A program made the translations under genes and the position numbers. A stretch of 64,000 bases of DNA from JAKALD01 sp963817785 (GTDB lineage: Bacteria; Pseudomonadota; Gammaproteobacteria; Burkholderiales; SG8-39): contig CAWFPL010000002.1 of the NCBI GenBank assembly GCA_963817785.1, positions 434,001 to 498,000 of the forward strand, written 5' to 3'. Positions 13,965 to 24,832 of this stretch are shown here, piece after piece. The notes under the pieces were generated by a model. The model was not told the DNA's origin and did not search any database. It was given only the letters and a program-made list of their open reading frames with translations. Every line of letters begins with the position of its first letter. Positions within the stretch are counted from its first letter, which is position 1.

Positions 13965-15532
13965 GGCAGCTGGCGCGCCAGGATGATGGTGAAGCGCGGT
14001 GCTTCGCCGTTCTCGGACTGGCCGATGTCGCCGGTCAGCGTGCCCTCGGAGCTGATGTCGAAAGGCAGGCGGGTGTGCACGATCCGGTAGCTGGGGTCCG
14101 CGCGCAAGGCGGCGGCGAAGCGCTGCACCTCGGCGGTGATCGCGCGGTAATCGGAGCGTTGCGTCGCGTTGACCTGCCCGGAAATGCGCAATACCTGGCT
14201 GAACTGGCCGCTCGCGGCGGGCGGCGGCGCGGCTCCCGCGTCCGCAGCCACTGCCGCGCCCACGGCCGCGACCGCGACGGATTTGACGCTGCCGCGCTCG
14301 ATGCTCCATACCAGGCTGTCGAGCTCGATCTGCGGGAACTGGTCCATGGCCTTCGACAGGTAGACCAGCGCCGCCTCCGGCGAGGCGGAGCGCCGTGCGA
14401 TCTTGCCGAACTCGACCACGGTCGCCTTCAGGTTTTCCGTGGTCGTCTGGGTCACCGGGAAGGTCGAGGTGACGCGCTCGTAGTGCTGTTCGGCGTCATG
14501 CGCGGCCCTTTCCTGGACCGACGTCTGCGTGCGCGCGCCGAGGATATCGAGCCACTTGGCCCCCGCGTACAGCACGCAGGCGGCGAATCCGATCGCGCCG
14601 GCAGCCACGATGCCGCGCTGCAGTTGCCAGATAAAGAAGCTGCGCCGTTCCTCCCGGCGCGCAAACTGCTCCTTGGGCGGGCGCCGCAGCGTGAGGTGCA
14701 GGTACAGCTGCTCCGCCGCGGTGCCGGCCGGAGCACCCTTCACCCCGACCGCGCGTACCGCCTCTTCCATGCTCACCGAATGGAACGCGAGCCGCGCGTC
14801 GGACGCCAGCAGCCGCTCGAAGGCGGGGCGCTGTCCGGGAGGCGCGACGACGATGACCTGGACCGGCGGGCCCTCGCGCGGCAGGGCGCGCAAGGTGCCG
14901 AGGTACTGTGCGAGGCGCGCGGTTTCCGAGCGCACGAAGTCGGCGAGCGCTTCCGGCTGCGTGTCGAGCGTGCGCTCGAGGCGCGCGAAGCGCAGCTTGC
15001 CGTCGTCCACGAAGCACTGTCGCAGGCCGGCGCGGTTCGCGGTCACGACTAAGCACGGCCCTGGCCGCGCGCCCAGGCGCGCGGCCAGGGCCGGCGCGAG
15101 CAGCGGCACCGAGTACACGCCCGCGAGCCGGGCTCCGGCCTCGGACAGCGCGTCGAGCCAGGGCACGAACTGCTGCGCGTTGCTGAAAGACGCGAGCAGC
15201 AGCCGCTCGTTGCGCCGCTCGCCGGTCACGTAGCCGAGCGACAGCCCGGCCGCGAGGCGCGTCTCCCGGTAGCGCTGCGCCAGGCGCCGCTGGATCACCG
15301 CGTCGCGGTCGCCGCCGCGCAGGTAGGGAATCTGGTCCTCGTGAAAGTCCTCGCCCGCCAGGTCCGCCAGCACCGAGAATAGCGCGCCCCGCCGGCCGCG
15401 CAGGTACTCGCGGAACCCGGCCAGGCCGGCGTCGTCGGCGGTGAACTCCGCCTCGAGCGCGAGCGCGCCGCGCGACAAGCTGTAGACGTAGTGGTCGCCG
15501 GCGGTGAAGTAGACGACGAGCTTGGCCGACAT
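13961..15532 (-). CDS. MshI-like (PilM/PilN-type) biogenesis protein
   Basis: About 523 residues. The N-terminal 280 residues resemble a cytoplasmic PilM/GspL actin-like domain (LVVTANRAGLRQCFVDDGKL, QVIVVAPPGQRPAF). A single membrane helix follows (GIVAAGAIGFAACVLYAGAK, about 310-330), then a PilN-like periplasmic domain with a coiled segment. It links the cytoplasmic motor to the periplasmic complex. It is in operon, one base after the mshG stop. Confidence 0.65.
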   Translation of the reverse strand: MSAKLVVYFTAGDHYVYSLSRGALALEAEFTADDAGLAGFREYLRGRRGALFSVLADLAGEDFHEDQIPYLRGGDRDAVIQRRLAQRYRETRLAAGLSLGYVTGERRNERLLLASFSNAQQFVPWLDALSEAGARLAGVYSVPLLAPALAARLGARPGPCLVVTANRAGLRQCFVDDGKLRFARLERTLDTQPEALADFVRSETARLAQYLGTLRALPREGPPVQVIVVAPPGQRPAFERLLASDARLAFHSVSMEEAVRAVGVKGAPAGTAAEQLYLHLTLRRPPKEQFARREERRSFFIWQLQRGIVAAGAIGFAACVLYAGAKWLDILGARTQTSVQERAAHDAEQHYERVTSTFPVTQTTTENLKATVVEFGKIARRSASPEAALVYLSKAMDQFPQIELDSLVWSIERGSVKSVAVAAVGAAVAADAGAAPPPAASGQFSQVLRISGQVNATQRSDYRAITAEVQRFAAALRADPSYRIVHTRLPFDISSEGTLTGDIGQSENGEAPRFTIILARQLP

Positions 15533-15533
15533 G

Positions 15534-16742
15534 TCAGGTGAATTTCATCTTCGAGATCGTGTCGTACACGGGCCCCAGCACCGAGAGCATGACCCAGCCC
15601 AGGATGGTGCCCAGCACCAGCGTGAGCGCCGGCTCGATGATCGCCTCCAGCTTGCCGATCCCCTCGCGCACCTCGCGGTTGTAGAAGTAACTGACGTTGA
15701 GCAGCGCGGTATCCAGGGCGCCGGTGTTCTCGCCGATCTTGAGCATGCGGATGACCAGCGGCGGGAACAGCCCCGCGTCCTGGAACGCGGCGGTCAGGTT
15801 CTTGCCTTCGGCGATCTGTTGCCCGACGGTGCGCAACCCTCCCTCGAGCACCCGGTTGCCGACGATCTCCTCGGAGCTGCGGATCGCGTCGAGCACCGTG
15901 ATCCCGGAGGCGTACATCATCGCGAAGCTCGAGGCGAAGCGAGACAGGATGATCTTGCGCAGGATCGGGCCGATGAGCGGCAGCGAGATCTTGTAGCGGT
16001 CGACGCGGTAGGCGACTGCCGGGTTCCTCTTGATCGCGATCCTGAGGCCGACCACGATCACGACCGGGACGGCGATGAGCGCCCACCAGAAGTGCACGAA
16101 GAAACTCGAGACGTGGATCAGGATGCGCGTCTGCAGCGGGATTTTCTGGCCCATGTTGAGAATGAACCCGACCATCTGCGGCACGAGATAGATCATCAGG
16201 AAGAAGGTCACTGCGATGACGACGGTGCCGACGAATGCGGGGTACATGATCAGCTTCTTGGTCTGCTGCGCCAGCTCGTCCTCCCACTTGATCGACTCGG
16301 TCAGGCTCTTGAGCACTTCCGGCAGGCGGCCGGTCTGCTCGCCCGCGCGTACCAGGCTGACGAACACCTTGCCGAACGCCTCCGGAAATTCCGCCAGCGC
16401 CTGGGACAGACTCTTGCCGCCCTGGATCGACTCGAGCATCCCCGAAACCACCTCGCGAAAGCGCGGGTTTTCGACGCTGTCGCGCAGGTCGATCAGCCCC
16501 TCGACGAGCGGCACGCCGGCGGTGGCGAGCTGCTCGAGATGGAAGCAGAAATTGATCAGCTCCGGGCGCTTGATCTTGCCGCCCCCAATCAGCCGGCTGC
16601 GCTGGCTGGTCGGCGCGCCGGACACCAGGTCGAGGCCCATGCGCGCCAGGCGCTGCTCGAGATCGAACAGGTTGACGGCGTCGGCCCGGCCAAGCACCGC
16701 CTTGCCCTGCGCGTCGATCGCCCTGTACGTGTAGAGAGGCAT
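15534..16742 (-). CDS. mshG: GspF/PilC-family inner-membrane platform protein
   Basis: A 402-residue protein with an N-terminal segment PLYTYRAIDAQGKAVLGRAD typical of the family, two repeated cytoplasmic T2SSF domains (LINFCFHLEQLATAGVPLVE; SSFAMMYASGITVLDAIRSS) and membrane helices about 165-190, 215-240 and 370-395. It holds the motor MshE against the membrane and transmits its motion to the growing pilus. It lies between the motor and MshI-like genes, the order of MSHA loci. A REP-like hairpin separates it from mshE. Confidence 0.9.
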   Translation of the reverse strand: MPLYTYRAIDAQGKAVLGRADAVNLFDLEQRLARMGLDLVSGAPTSQRSRLIGGGKIKRPELINFCFHLEQLATAGVPLVEGLIDLRDSVENPRFREVVSGMLESIQGGKSLSQALAEFPEAFGKVFVSLVRAGEQTGRLPEVLKSLTESIKWEDELAQQTKKLIMYPAFVGTVVIAVTFFLMIYLVPQMVGFILNMGQKIPLQTRILIHVSSFFVHFWWALIAVPVVIVVGLRIAIKRNPAVAYRVDRYKISLPLIGPILRKIILSRFASSFAMMYASGITVLDAIRSSEEIVGNRVLEGGLRTVGQQIAEGKNLTAAFQDAGLFPPLVIRMLKIGENTGALDTALLNVSYFYNREVREGIGKLEAIIEPALTLVLGTILGWVMLSVLGPVYDTISKMKFT

Positions 16743-16757
16743 TAGCCCAGTTGCAAC

Positions 16758-16826
16758 GCGCCTTTCCCAACGTAAGGCGGTGCATCGCGGCGTGCAATGC
16801 CGCGATGCACCGCGTCGTTGTTCTTC
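16758..16826 (-). repeat. REP-like palindrome, copy A
   Basis: Perfect 15-bp arms (16777-16791 and 16799-16813, GCGGTGCATCGCGGC) with a 7-base loop fill the mshE-mshG gap. On the minus strand it is preceded by AAGAACAACGA and followed by CGTTGGGAAAGGCGC. These flanks recur at the copies after hisB and petC. It could stabilise or separate the mRNA segments of the operon. Confidence 0.7.
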
Positions 16827-16827
16827 C

Positions 16828-18537
16828 CTAGCTCATGCGGTCGGTGAGATCGACCACGCGCATCAGCTCGTCCAGGCTGGTGACCCCGCTGCGCACCAGC
16901 CGCACGCCGTCTTCGGCGAGCGTCTTGAAGCCCTTGGCGCGCGCCGCGGTCAGGATTTCGCGCGTGGTGGCGCGGCGCGCCACCAGCTCGTCGAGGGCGC
17001 TGTCGATCTTGAGTATTTCCAGGATCGCGACGCGGCCGCGGTAGCCCTGGTAATCGCACTGCTCGCAGCCCACCGCGCGGAACACCGCCGCGGGCTCGGT
17101 CGGCGTGATGCCGAGCAAGCGCCGCTCGTGGACGTCCGGATCGAAAGACTGCCGGCAGGTGCGGCACAGCTTGCGCACCAAGCGCTGGGCGATGATGCCG
17201 ATGATGTTGCCGGCCATGACGTCCGGAACGACCCCGATGTCGAGCAGCCGCGGGATGGCGCCTATCGCCGAGTTGGTGTGCAGGGTGGAATAGACCTGGT
17301 GGCCGGTCATGGCCGCGCGAAACGCCATTTCCGCGGTGTCGGCGTCGCGCACTTCGCCGACCAGGATGGCGTCCGGATCCTGGCGCATCATGGCGCGGAT
17401 GCCGTTGGCAAAGTCGAGCTTGGCCGCTTCGGCGACCGAGGTCTGGCGGATCAGGGTCATCGGGTACTCGACCGGATCCTCCAGCGTCATGATGTTGATC
17501 GCATCCGAGTTGATGTGGTTCAGGATCGAGTACAGCGTCGTGGTCTTGCCGCTGCCGGTCGGTCCGGTGACCAGGATGATCCCCTCGGGGCGGGCGATCA
17601 TGCGCTTCAGCAGCTCGAGCTGGGACTCCTCCAGTCCGAGCTTGTCGAGCGGCACGATGCCCTTCTGCCGGTCGAGGATGCGCAGCACGATGTTCTCGCC
17701 GTGCGAGGTCGGCAGGCTCGAGACGCGGAAATCGATCACCCGGCCCGAGAGCGTCGCCGAGATGCGCCCGTCCTGTGGCGCGCGCGTTTCGGCGATGTTC
17801 ATCTTGGCCATGACCTTGAGGCGCACCGCCATCGCCGGCCAGTAGGTCTTGTGCAGGCTGCGGATCTGGCGCAGCACGCCGTCGATGCGGTAGCGGATGC
17901 GCAGGAAGTTCTGCTCGGGCTCGAAGTGGATGTCGGAGGCGCCGCGCTCCACCGCGTCGGCCAGCAGCGCCGAGATCAGCCGTACCACCGGCTGGCTGTA
18001 CTCGTCGCCCTCGGCGAGGGAGGTGTAGTCCAGCTCGCCGGTCTCGATCTCGCGCAGGATGCCGTCGATCGAGAATTCGTGGCCGTAGTAGTGCTCGATC
18101 GCGCGCTCGATCTCGGTGTCGCCCGCGAGCCGCAGCTCGATCTCGAAGTCGCCCTTCAGAAACTCGCGCAGCTGGTCGACCGCGACGATGTTGTTGGTGT
18201 CGGAAAGCGCGACGATGAATTTCTTCGCCTGCCGGTCGAGCGCGATCGGGAAGATGCGGTAGCGGCGCGCCAGATCGCGCGGCAGCGCCTTCAGCGCCGC
18301 AGGGTCGACGATGATGTGCGCCAGATCGACCGACTGCAGCCCCAGCTTTTCGGACAGCGCGTCGCGCAGCGTGGCTTCCGAGACGAAGCCGAGCTGCACC
18401 AGCAGCCGCCCGACCGGAAGATGCGACTTCATCTGCTCGAGCAGCGCAATCCTGAGCTGATCCTCGGTCAGGATTCCCTGATCGATCAGGATCTGGCCGA
18501 TGTGCCGCTTGGCCTGGGGATTGCTGGGCGAGTTCAT
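16828..18537 (-). CDS. mshE: pilus extension ATPase with MshEN c-di-GMP-type domain
   Basis: A 569-residue secretion ATPase. The N-terminus (about 12-68) has the repeated MshEN pattern: HIGQILIDQGILTEDQLRIA then VGRLLVQLGFVSEATLRDAL, known in MshE to bind cyclic di-GMP. Walker A is GPTGSGKTTT (about 324-333), the Asp box TLEDPVEY follows, and Walker B is LVGEVRDADTAE. A zinc-type Cys4 is formed by CRTC and CEQC near the C-terminus. It should power pilus extension or secretion. No retraction ATPase (PilT) is in this island. Confidence 0.92.
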   Translation of the reverse strand: MNSPSNPQAKRHIGQILIDQGILTEDQLRIALLEQMKSHLPVGRLLVQLGFVSEATLRDALSEKLGLQSVDLAHIIVDPAALKALPRDLARRYRIFPIALDRQAKKFIVALSDTNNIVAVDQLREFLKGDFEIELRLAGDTEIERAIEHYYGHEFSIDGILREIETGELDYTSLAEGDEYSQPVVRLISALLADAVERGASDIHFEPEQNFLRIRYRIDGVLRQIRSLHKTYWPAMAVRLKVMAKMNIAETRAPQDGRISATLSGRVIDFRVSSLPTSHGENIVLRILDRQKGIVPLDKLGLEESQLELLKRMIARPEGIILVTGPTGSGKTTTLYSILNHINSDAINIMTLEDPVEYPMTLIRQTSVAEAAKLDFANGIRAMMRQDPDAILVGEVRDADTAEMAFRAAMTGHQVYSTLHTNSAIGAIPRLLDIGVVPDVMAGNIIGIIAQRLVRKLCRTCRQSFDPDVHERRLLGITPTEPAAVFRAVGCEQCDYQGYRGRVAILEILKIDSALDELVARRATTREILTAARAKGFKTLAEDGVRLVRSGVTSLDELMRVVDLTDRMS

Positions 18538-18587
18538 CAGGCCTTAATCATACCCGGCCGACGTGAAGGCGGGAGCGTGAGAATCTG

Positions 18588-19964
18588 TCAGTGCGAGAGC
18601 TGCAGGGCACGCTCGCGCGCCGCGGCGGCATCGAAGTTGGCGGCACGCTTGCCCGCCAGCGCGAGCGCCCGGCGATAGTATTCCAGCGCGAGTGGGCGCT
18701 GTCCGAGGTGATCGAGGCTGACGGCGACGTTGTAGGCGAAATCCGGGTTCTCCGGGTCTGCTGCCAGCGCCCGGAAGTACGCTTGCCGCGCTTCGCCCCA
18801 GCGGGCCTGCTGCGCGTACTCATTGCCGAGCGTGAAATACAGCACCTCCGCTTGCGGGTCCGATGCAAGCAGGGTCTTGACGCGGCTTTCCGCAACCAGC
18901 GGGTCGATCAGCTGGCCGCGCAGCGCGAACATGCCGGCCTGGGCGTCGGGATCGCGCGGATCGGTCTGCAGAAGCCGCTGGTAGTAGGCCTCGGCGAGCT
19001 CGTAGTGGTGCGCTTGCATCTCCACTGCGGCCAGACCGAGCAGCGCGTCGCGGTTCATCGGCTCCTCGCGCAGCGCCTGCCGATAATCGGCACGCGCAGC
19101 CGTGAAGTCACCCGCCTGGTAGGCCTGGTATCCGGAAGCGACCTGCGGATTGACCTTCGGCTCGGGGCGCCGCGCCTGCGCGCGGATCGGCCCCGTGGAA
19201 GCCTCCGTCGCGCGGGGAGCGGGCGGTGCAGCGCGCGGCTCCCGTGCGCCACGGGGTTCCTCGGCGTTCGCGCCCGTATGCGACGGCGCGGCAGCCGGCT
19301 CGCGAGCAGGGGCCGGTGCCTGCGGGCCCGACGCGGTCGCAGTCGGCGTGGCGACGGCCGGCTCTCCGCCCGCCGGCGGCAGCCCGGGGATCGCGACTGG
19401 GGGCGCGGGCTGTGCGCTCGCCACCATTGGCGCGGGCCCAGCAGAAACCCGCGGCGCCGCCGCGACCGCCTGCTCGCCAGTGAGTGGCGGGGGGTTCTTA
19501 TTCACCAGGGCCGGCGCGGGCCGCAACTGGATCCAGAAGTAGATGACCACACCGACCGCGAACGCCCCCAGCACGCCCATCGTGATGTAGAACGGCATGC
19601 GGGGACTGGGCTCCTTGAACTTCGCCTCGAACACCCGCTTCGCGGCGGCGCGATCGGCAGCCTGCACTTCCGCGGCCGCGGGTGCGCTCGAGCGCTGCGG
19701 CGGGGGCGGAGGCTCGGTCTTTTCCAGCTCGAGCGCGAGCGCGGGCGCTTTCGGCTTGGGTGGCTCGCCCGCGGAGATGTCTTCGTCCCGGATCTCGAGC
19801 GATTGCGAGATGTCCGGAAGCTCGTCGCGCGTGCGCACGTGCTTGGTCTCCTCCGCTCTTCCGACTTGCTCGGGCGGCTCGCCGGCACGCTCCCCTTGAG
19901 CCCGGCGCTGGGCTTCCTCCTTCGCCTTCTCGGCTTTCTTCAGCGCGTCGAGCAGGAGGCTCAT
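18588..19964 (-). CDS. MshN-like TPR protein
   Basis: 458 residues. The start MSLLLDALKKAEKAKEE is the typical N-terminus of MshN/GspB-like TPR proteins. There is a single membrane helix (FYITMGVLGAFAVGVVIYFW, about 126-146), a long Pro/Ala-rich linker, and then TPR repeats in the periplasm (SGYQAYQAGDFTAARADYRQ and YFTLGNEYAQQARWGEARQA). It probably supports secretin assembly. It is next to mshL with one base between them, as in MSHA loci. Confidence 0.75.
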   Translation of the reverse strand: MSLLLDALKKAEKAKEEAQRRAQGERAGEPPEQVGRAEETKHVRTRDELPDISQSLEIRDEDISAGEPPKPKAPALALELEKTEPPPPPQRSSAPAAAEVQAADRAAAKRVFEAKFKEPSPRMPFYITMGVLGAFAVGVVIYFWIQLRPAPALVNKNPPPLTGEQAVAAAPRVSAGPAPMVASAQPAPPVAIPGLPPAGGEPAVATPTATASGPQAPAPAREPAAAPSHTGANAEEPRGAREPRAAPPAPRATEASTGPIRAQARRPEPKVNPQVASGYQAYQAGDFTAARADYRQALREEPMNRDALLGLAAVEMQAHHYELAEAYYQRLLQTDPRDPDAQAGMFALRGQLIDPLVAESRVKTLLASDPQAEVLYFTLGNEYAQQARWGEARQAYFRALAADPENPDFAYNVAVSLDHLGQRPLALEYYRRALALAGKRAANFDAAAARERALQLSH

Positions 19965-19965
19965 G

Positions 19966-21732
19966 TCATCGGGTCGACGGCTGGCCCGCGCCCAGGCCCG
20001 GCGCGTCCTGGGTCATGGCCGGATTGGGGCGGCTCAGGTAGTCGGGGCCAGGGAGCAGGCGGCGATAGGAGGCGAAATCCGCGTCGGTGCTGGGATTGCG
20101 AATCACCGTAGCGCGCAGGAAGATCACCAGCTCGGTCTTGGTGTTGCTCTGGTTGCGCTGGTTGAACAGCGAGCCGATCAGCGGCACGCTGCTCAAACCC
20201 GGGACCGTATCCTGCGTGTCGGAGATCTGGTCTTCCATCAGGCCGCCGAGCACCGCGATCTGCCCGCTTTCCACGCGCAGCACCGATTCCATCTCGCGCG
20301 TCTGAATCACGGGGATCAGGCTGGTCACGTTGTTCTGCGCCAGGGACGGATTCGGGTCCGAGACGTCCCCGATCTTGCGCGAGATCGTCGGCCGCAGGCT
20401 GAGCAGCACGCTATCCGTCGCACTGATCTGCGGCACCACGCTCATGATGAAGCCCACCGGCACCGTCTGCGGCGTGGTCGTGAATGTGGTCAGGGCGCTG
20501 GTCTGATTGGTGGTGGTGTTTGCCTGGATGGTGAAGTAGACCAGGTTATTGACCACCTTGAGCAGCGCGGTCTGGTTGTTGATGACGCTGATCTTGGGGC
20601 TCGACAGCACGCGCACCGTGCCGAACGATTCGAGCAGCTTGATGGCGGCGGTGAAGTTGTAGTTGCCGAGCGCGTAGCCCACCACGAACGCGTTGGTGTT
20701 GACCCCGGCAGGTGTATTCGCCGAGGACTGCTGGAACTGGAATCCAGACGAACCGGTGCGCAGCTTCGACCAGTCGATACCGCGCTGGTACTGATTGTCG
20801 AGCTGCACCTCGGCGACGGTGGCTTCGATCAGGACCTCGCGCCGGGCGCTGGCGAGCACTTGATCGAGGAACTGCTGGATGCGCGCCTGCTGGCGCGCGG
20901 TGGCGCGCACCGCCAACACGCCCGCTTCGGGATTCGCGATGACCGATCCCGACTCCGGTGCGCTGGGCTGCGCCGTCGCGGGTGGCCGCGCCGGGGGCGT
21001 CGCGGGAGCGCTCTGGCCCGCCGCGGGGCCCGCTGCGCCGGCCGCCGCGGCGGAGGACACGGCCGGCGCCTGGACCGCGACGGGGGCGGCCGGCTGTGTC
21101 TCCTGCAGTATTGCGTTGACGTTGGCGACCAAGGTGCCCCAGAACTTGTTGTCTGACACTGAATTGATCGTGGACGTCGAATTGCTCGATCCGGACGAGC
21201 CCCCCCCGCCGGCGGTGCCGGTTCCGCTATTGATCACCTGCGTGGACAGGCTGTTCACGCTCTTCGCGTCGCGGCTGAGGTTGACGTAGTCGACGTGATA
21301 GATGTGCAGGTAGGGCGTGTCGCGCATCACCACCAGGTCCGAGCCCCTGAGCCGGTAGCGCATGTCGACCTGGTCTGCGATTCGATCGAGAAGCTGCGGC
21401 AGCGTCTGATTGATCGCGTTCATGGTGACGCTGCCGGTGACGTCCGAGTTGATGTCGACGTTCAGCTTGGCGTTGCGCGCCAGCGCGAACAGCAGGTCCT
21501 GCGCGCGCACGTTGCTCACCACCACGCTGTAGGTTTCGGGCGGCGCGGCCGGAGTCGGTTTGGGCAGCACGGGGGCAAGCTGCACGGGCGGCGGGATGAC
21601 GCCCCGTTCGGTCGGAGTGGTCTCGGCGGTGATGTGCGTGGGCGAGGGCTTCACCGGCGTCAGCCCGCAGCCGGCGAGGCCGAGCGCCACCGCCAGCGCG
21701 ACAGTTGTTCTTGTAAGGCCGATCAAACGCAC
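19966..21732 (-). CDS. mshL: outer-membrane secretin lipoprotein
   Basis: About 588 residues. I prefer the GTG at 21732, with GGAGG just upstream, over the GTG at 21744. The signal peptide ends in a lipobox, GLAGC, with Cys22 as the lipidation site. N-domains (YSVVVSNVRAQDLLFALARN) and a Gly/Ser linker precede the secretin core (REVLIEATVAEVQLDNQYQR; VESGQIAVLGGLMEDQISDT; VPLIGSLFNQRNQSNTKTEL). It forms the channel through which the pilus crosses the outer membrane. Confidence 0.9.
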   Translation of the reverse strand: MRLIGLTRTTVALAVALGLAGCGLTPVKPSPTHITAETTPTERGVIPPPVQLAPVLPKPTPAAPPETYSVVVSNVRAQDLLFALARNAKLNVDINSDVTGSVTMNAINQTLPQLLDRIADQVDMRYRLRGSDLVVMRDTPYLHIYHVDYVNLSRDAKSVNSLSTQVINSGTGTAGGGGSSGSSNSTSTINSVSDNKFWGTLVANVNAILQETQPAAPVAVQAPAVSSAAAAGAAGPAAGQSAPATPPARPPATAQPSAPESGSVIANPEAGVLAVRATARQQARIQQFLDQVLASARREVLIEATVAEVQLDNQYQRGIDWSKLRTGSSGFQFQQSSANTPAGVNTNAFVVGYALGNYNFTAAIKLLESFGTVRVLSSPKISVINNQTALLKVVNNLVYFTIQANTTTNQTSALTTFTTTPQTVPVGFIMSVVPQISATDSVLLSLRPTISRKIGDVSDPNPSLAQNNVTSLIPVIQTREMESVLRVESGQIAVLGGLMEDQISDTQDTVPGLSSVPLIGSLFNQRNQSNTKTELVIFLRATVIRNPSTDADFASYRRLLPGPDYLSRPNPAMTQDAPGLGAGQPSTR

Positions 21733-21822
21733 GTACTCCTCCACGTTTCTAGGATATCACGCCGCGAACTCCTGCAAGATCCGCTAAGCGCCTGTCGCGG
21801 AGGCACTTTCGGCCTTTCTGAA

Positions 21823-23376
21823 CTACATCTGGTGGCGCAATTCGGCAAGGCTCTGCGGGACGCTCCGGAATGCCCTCTGGTACTTCGGCGGCAGATGCCT
21901 GGCGGCCCGCGCGGCGGCCTCGCGCCCGGAGTAGGTGCCGTAGAGCACGCGCAGGCGGTAACTGCCTGCGCGTGCCACGGGAATCACGTACAACTCCGAT
22001 AGCGGCACGAGATCGCGCGCGCGCATCAGAAAGCGTTCCATGCGCGCCGGGTCGGCGTTGTCGGTGGCGAACAGCTCCAGGCTGTAGCTCGTTCCGGGCT
22101 CGCTCGCGAGCAGCGCGGCGGCGGCCGCGATCCGCTCGCGCAGCAGCGGATGCGGTCCGATTGCGTAACGCGCCATGCGCTGAACCTGCGCCCGGCTAGG
22201 CAGCCTAGGCGCCGGCTTCGGCGCGGGCGGTAGGCTTTGCGTCGCGGCGGTTGCCTGCGCGTCGCTGCCGGTCTGCGCGCGGACCCCGGCGGCCGAAGCG
22301 TTTGCAGAGACGGGAGCGGCCGCGATCGCCGCAGCGGCCGGCGCCGCACGAACCGCGGGGGCTGCGGCGCTCGTCGGGCGCGAGGCGGCGCCGGCAGGAG
22401 GCTCGGTCCGTGTCGGCGCCATCGGCGGATTGCCGGCCGAGGCCGCATGCGGGCCTTGCGCGCTCGCGGATCCGCGCTCGCTCAGCCCCCAGTACGCGGC
22501 GGCCCCGAGCGCGGCACCGGCGAGCAGTGCGGCAGCGATATAGGCGGCGGGCCGGCGCTGCTTGGCGAGCGCGGAGAATTCGGAGTCCGCGACGGCCTTG
22601 CGCACCTGCCTGACCGTCACCGCGTGCGTGTCCTCGCTGAACGCGGCGAGCAGGGACTTGTCCGCGAGGATGTTGACGCGGCGCGTCAAGCCGCTGGAGG
22701 CGCGAGCGATCGCAGCGACCGCCCGCGGCGCGAACACATCGGGCCCGCGGTAGCCCGCCGCACGCATGCGGAACGACAGGTACCTGCCGACTTCCTGCGC
22801 ATCGAGCGGCCGCATGCGGAAGCTGTGGGTGATGCGGTCCTTAAGCTGCCGCATGGAAAGCGCGGCGAGCGCGTCGTCCAGCTCGGGTTGCCCGAACAGC
22901 ACGATCTGCAGCAGCTTGTGTCGGCTCGTCTCGAGGTTCGACAGCAGCCTCACCTGCTCCAGGGTCTCGGTCGGCATCGCGTGCGCTTCGTCGATAAGGA
23001 TCACCACGCGGCGGCCCTCGGCATAGAGCCGGATCAGCTGCTCCTGCAGCTCGCGCAGCGCGACCGTGAAGCGGCTGCCGGCGAGCTCGAGCTTCAGCTC
23101 CTGGGCGATGGTGTGCAGAATCTCGTCGCGCGACAGCGATGGATCGGCGAGATAGACGGTCTCCACTTCGGGCGGCAGGCGCTCCATCAGGACGCGGCAC
23201 AGCATGGTCTTGCCGCTGCCGACCTCGCCGCTGACCTTGACGATGCCCTCTTCGTGCAGCACCGCGTAGGTGAGCGCCTCGAGGGTCGCGCCGCGCTCCG
23301 CCCCATCGAAGAAGAAGTCGGTGTGCGGCGTGATCCGGAACGGTGCCTCGTCCAGCCCGAAGTGTTCGCGGTACAT
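21823..23376 (-). CDS. mshM: ExeA/MshM-type AAA+ ATPase with a C-terminal SPOR-like domain
   Basis: A 517-residue protein starting MYREHFGLDEAPFRITPHTD, as in ExeA/GspA/MshM. Walker A is GEVGSGKT (50-57) and Walker B is VVILIDEAHAMP. A membrane helix (about 275-295, AAYIAAALLAGAALGAAAYW) separates the cytoplasmic ATPase from an Ala/Pro linker and a periplasmic tail (SYRLRVLYGTYSGREAAARA) that resembles a peptidoglycan-binding SPOR domain. It likely helps place or assemble the secretin across the cell wall. Confidence 0.87.
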   Translation of the reverse strand: MYREHFGLDEAPFRITPHTDFFFDGAERGATLEALTYAVLHEEGIVKVSGEVGSGKTMLCRVLMERLPPEVETVYLADPSLSRDEILHTIAQELKLELAGSRFTVALRELQEQLIRLYAEGRRVVILIDEAHAMPTETLEQVRLLSNLETSRHKLLQIVLFGQPELDDALAALSMRQLKDRITHSFRMRPLDAQEVGRYLSFRMRAAGYRGPDVFAPRAVAAIARASSGLTRRVNILADKSLLAAFSEDTHAVTVRQVRKAVADSEFSALAKQRRPAAYIAAALLAGAALGAAAYWGLSERGSASAQGPHAASAGNPPMAPTRTEPPAGAASRPTSAAAPAVRAAPAAAAIAAAPVSANASAAGVRAQTGSDAQATAATQSLPPAPKPAPRLPSRAQVQRMARYAIGPHPLLRERIAAAAALLASEPGTSYSLELFATDNADPARMERFLMRARDLVPLSELYVIPVARAGSYRLRVLYGTYSGREAAARAARHLPPKYQRAFRSVPQSLAELRHQM

Positions 23377-23392
23377 GGGCGTGCCGTGACTG

Positions 23393-24803
<1,411 letters not shown>

Positions 24804-24832
<29 letters not shown>

